A stretch of 5,917 nucleotides of DNA from Hyphomicrobiales bacterium (lineage in GTDB: Bacteria; Pseudomonadota; Alphaproteobacteria; Rhizobiales; Aestuariivirgaceae): positions 1-5,917 of the forward strand of contig JALWJW010000103.1 of assembly GCA_026996935.1 (NCBI GenBank). The letters are read 5' to 3'. Each line of letters starts with the position of its first letter. Positions within the stretch are counted from its first letter, which is position 1. The position numbers and the translations under genes were made by a program. Shown here piece after piece: positions 4,407 to 5,917 of this stretch. A model generated the notes under the pieces. That model was not told where the DNA came from, searched no databases, and saw only the letters and a program-made list of their open reading frames with translations.

Positions 4407-5663
4407 ATGTCTCAATATAAATCAGAATTCCTTAAAGTGCTCGATGAGCGCGGATTCATCCATCAATTGTCTGACCCGCATGCGTTAGATAAAGTGGCGG
4501 CCGAGGGAACAATTTCAGCTTATATCGGATTTGATTGCACCGCACCGAGCCTGCATGCAGGATCTCTCGTGCCGATTATGATGTTATATTGGCTACAACA
4601 AACGGGCCACAAACCCATCACGCTTATGGGTGGTGGCACGACAAAAGTTGGTGATCCTTCGGGTAAAGATGAAAGTCGTTTACTGCTTACACCTGAAAAA
4701 ATTCAAGAAAATATGGATGGCATTCAAACCGTATTTTCTAAGTTTTTGAAATTTGGTGACGGGCCGACAGATGCAAAAATGGTCAATAATGCCGACTGGC
4801 TGGACCACCTGAATTACATTGATTTCCTACGTGATTACGGCCCGCACTTTACCATTAACCGCATGATGAGTTTTGACTCGGTTAAATTACGGCTTGATCG
4901 CGAGCAGCCATTGACCTTCCTTGAATTTAACTACATGATTTTGCAGGCCTATGACTTTTTGGAATTGAACCGCCGGGCTGATTGTGTGTTGCAGATGGGC
5001 GGCTCTGACCAATGGGGCAATATCATCAATGGTATGGAACTTGGCCGCCGTGTGGATGGGACCAAGCTGCATGCCCTCACCTCACCGCTTTTAACCACAT
5101 CATCGGGTGCCAAAATGGGCAAAACCGCTGGCGGTGCTGTGTGGCTTAATGGTGATATGCTCTCACCCTATGAATACTGGCAATACTGGCGCAACACCGA
5201 AGACGGTGATGTGGGTAAATTCCTGAAATTATTCACTGCACTTCCAATGGAGGAAATTGCCAGGCTTGAAGCACTTGAAGGGGCCGAGATCAACGAAGCC
5301 AAAAAAGTTTTGGCCAATGAAGCCACCGCTATTTTGCATGGTCGAGAAGCTGCCGACAAAGCTCAGGAAACCGCACAGAAAACTTTTGAGCAAGGCGATA
5401 TGGCGCAAGGCTTGCCGACTGTTGAAGTTTCAGGCGCAGAACTTTTAGAAGGTTTGGGCCTCCTACCTGCTATCGTGAAAGCTGGTCTTGCCAAATCAAA
5501 CGGTGAAGCACGCCGTCATGTCAAAGCTGGTGCGATTAAAATCAACGATAAAGTCTGCAATGATTTTCAATATTCTATCAGCGCTGGTGATATGACTGAA
5601 GATGATGTGATTAAGCTTTCAATGGGTAAGAAAAAGCACGTGTTACTTAGGCCCGTTGATTGA
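4407..5663 (+). CDS. tyrS: Tyrosyl-tRNA synthetase
   Basis: A 418-residue class Ic aminoacyl-tRNA synthetase that charges tRNA-Tyr with tyrosine in the cytosol; essential. The Rossmann catalytic domain has YIGFDCTAPSLHAGSL (39-54), with His50-Ala-Gly-Ser53 as the HIGH-type motif. Tyr176, Gln180 and Asp183 in NYMILQAYDF have the spacing of the tyrosine-binding residues Tyr169/Gln173/Asp176 of the Bacillus enzyme. GGSDQWGNI (198-206) is the family hallmark. KMGKT (236-240) is the KMSKS-type loop. An anticodon-binding helical region follows, and the C-terminal S4 RNA-binding domain includes AKSNGEARRHVKAGAIKIN (362-380). Length is normal for the TyrS type. The ATG is preceded by AAAGAG (4395-4400) with a 6-base spacer. 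The gene is divergent from anmK and convergent with the AsmA-like gene, with a hairpin between. Confidence 0.98.
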   Translation: MSQYKSEFLKVLDERGFIHQLSDPHALDKVAAEGTISAYIGFDCTAPSLHAGSLVPIMMLYWLQQTGHKPITLMGGGTTKVGDPSGKDESRLLLTPEKIQENMDGIQTVFSKFLKFGDGPTDAKMVNNADWLDHLNYIDFLRDYGPHFTINRMMSFDSVKLRLDREQPLTFLEFNYMILQAYDFLELNRRADCVLQMGGSDQWGNIINGMELGRRVDGTKLHALTSPLLTTSSGAKMGKTAGGAVWLNGDMLSPYEYWQYWRNTEDGDVGKFLKLFTALPMEEIARLEALEGAEINEAKKVLANEATAILHGREAADKAQETAQKTFEQGDMAQGLPTVEVSGAELLEGLGLLPAIVKAGLAKSNGEARRHVKAGAIKINDKVCNDFQYSISAGDMTEDDVIKLSMGKKKHVLLRPVD

Positions 5664-5693
5664 TCCAATTGCAGTTATCATAATCTAAAATTA

Positions 5694-5730
5694 GAACAGA
5701 CCAGACTTTGCATAAAAGTCTGGCTGGTTC
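5694..5730. terminator. Hairpin between convergent tyrS and AsmA-like gene, probable bidirectional terminator
   Basis: CCAGACTTT (5701-5709) pairs perfectly with AAAGTCTGG (5715-5723) around the 5-base loop GCATA. The stem extends with two single-base bulges through GAACAG (5694-5699) and CTGGTTC (5724-5730). It lies 30 bp after the tyrS stop and 21 bp after the opposing stop. There is no long T-run on either side: tyrS transcripts meet TTCAAAAC, the opposite strand TTCTAATTTTAG. Efficiency as an intrinsic terminator is therefore uncertain. Confidence 0.6.
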
Positions 5731-5751
5731 AAAACATTCTTGTGTCGGTCT

Positions 5752-5917
5752 TTAATGAAGATCTTCGACGTTCTTACGCGGTTTTTTCGTACCCGTTCCA
5801 TCTGAGCCAACATTGCCGCCACCAAGCGTAAAGAGCTGGCGCAAGAAGCCCGGGGCAATAGCGGAAACGGGGTTTACGAGGAATTTGGGCTTGGCAATGG
5901 TGCCACGCAAGACGTAG
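5752..5917 (-). CDS. C-terminal end of an AsmA-like/DUF3971-type protein (partial, runs off the right edge)
   Basis: Translating the minus strand from 5916 gives 54 residues ending at TAA (5754-5752), with no stop in this frame. The opening part, YVLRGTIAKPKFLVNPVSAI followed by APGFLRQLF, is the well-known closing motif of the large alphaproteobacterial AsmA-like (DUF3971/YhdP-type) proteins. These are usually over a thousand residues, anchored in the inner membrane and linked to envelope lipid transport or outer-membrane homeostasis. A Gly-rich and basic tail (GGGNVGSDGTGTKKPRKN) follows and ends EDLH. Only about 5 percent of such a protein is visible, so the function of this one is inferred from the motif. 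It is convergent with tyrS; the hairpin at 5694-5730 probably ends both transcripts. The other two minus frames are less family-like, and the frame beginning at 5917 hits a stop. Confidence 0.7.
   Translation of the reverse strand, partial: YVLRGTIAKPKFLVNPVSAIAPGFLRQLFTLGGGNVGSDGTGTKKPRKNVEDLH

Noticed and set aside
4294..4488. Plus-strand frame bridging the anmK start and tyrS start
   Set aside because: It overlaps both real gene starts and the promoter gap; no ribosome binding site or motif.
1..5917. Defence system, mobile element, CRISPR array or integration site
   Set aside because: No transposase, integrase, terminal repeats, target duplications, repeat-spacer pattern, nuclease or helicase domain is visible on either strand.

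Overview
The window looks like part of an alphaproteobacterial chromosome, probably from the order Hyphomicrobiales (rhizobia and relatives) or a near neighbour, with moderate GC content. The reasons are the style of the tyrosyl-tRNA synthetase (KMGKT signature plus a C-terminal S4 domain), the anmK/tyrS divergent pair, a MerR regulator with a Cys/His tail of a type I associate with alphaproteobacteria, the AsmA-like protein tail next to tyrS, and a possible Irr-type iron box at the left edge. No database search was possible, so the taxonomy is inference.

Left part (1-1850). The first 15 bases hold the beginning of a minus-strand gene that leaves the window; it has a strong ribosome binding site and, 52 bases upstream of its start codon, a 17-bp inverted repeat resembling the Irr/ICE iron-control box. 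Next come two minus-strand genes: a GFA/CENP-V-type zinc protein and an extended short-chain dehydrogenase/reductase (SDR) of the dihydroflavonol-reductase/aldehyde-reductase type. The SDR gene is divergent from a small TetR-family repressor. The 138-bp gap between them contains a 40-bp near-perfect palindrome (18 of 20 base pairs matched), very probably the TetR operator controlling both genes.

Middle part (1850-3240). The tetR gene meets a MerR-family metal-type regulator tail to tail, with only 9 bp between the stop codons. The merR gene carries a MerR-style dyad just upstream of its own start, suggesting autoregulation. Upstream of it on the same strand is a small VOC (glyoxalase-fold) protein.

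Right part (3231-5917). The VOC gene overlaps the end of anmK (anhydro-N-acetylmuramic acid kinase, peptidoglycan recycling) by 4 bp and is probably translationally coupled to it. anmK is divergent from tyrS (tyrosyl-tRNA synthetase). After tyrS there is a hairpin that probably terminates transcription from both sides, then the last 54 codons of a convergent minus-strand gene recognised as the C-terminus of a large AsmA-like/DUF3971 protein; this end was found by direct translation of the edge.

How it fits together. The right part is housekeeping (translation, cell-wall recycling, envelope). The left and middle part looks like a small accessory stress neighbourhood: three enzyme families often linked with aldehydes, thiols or reactive small molecules (GFA, SDR, VOC) and two one-component regulators (TetR, MerR). 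I found no mobile element, CRISPR array, tRNA or rRNA, and no convincing new multi-gene system. The best leads are regulatory: the TetR palindrome, the possible iron box and the MerR dyad. No stretch longer than about 160 bp lacks a gene.
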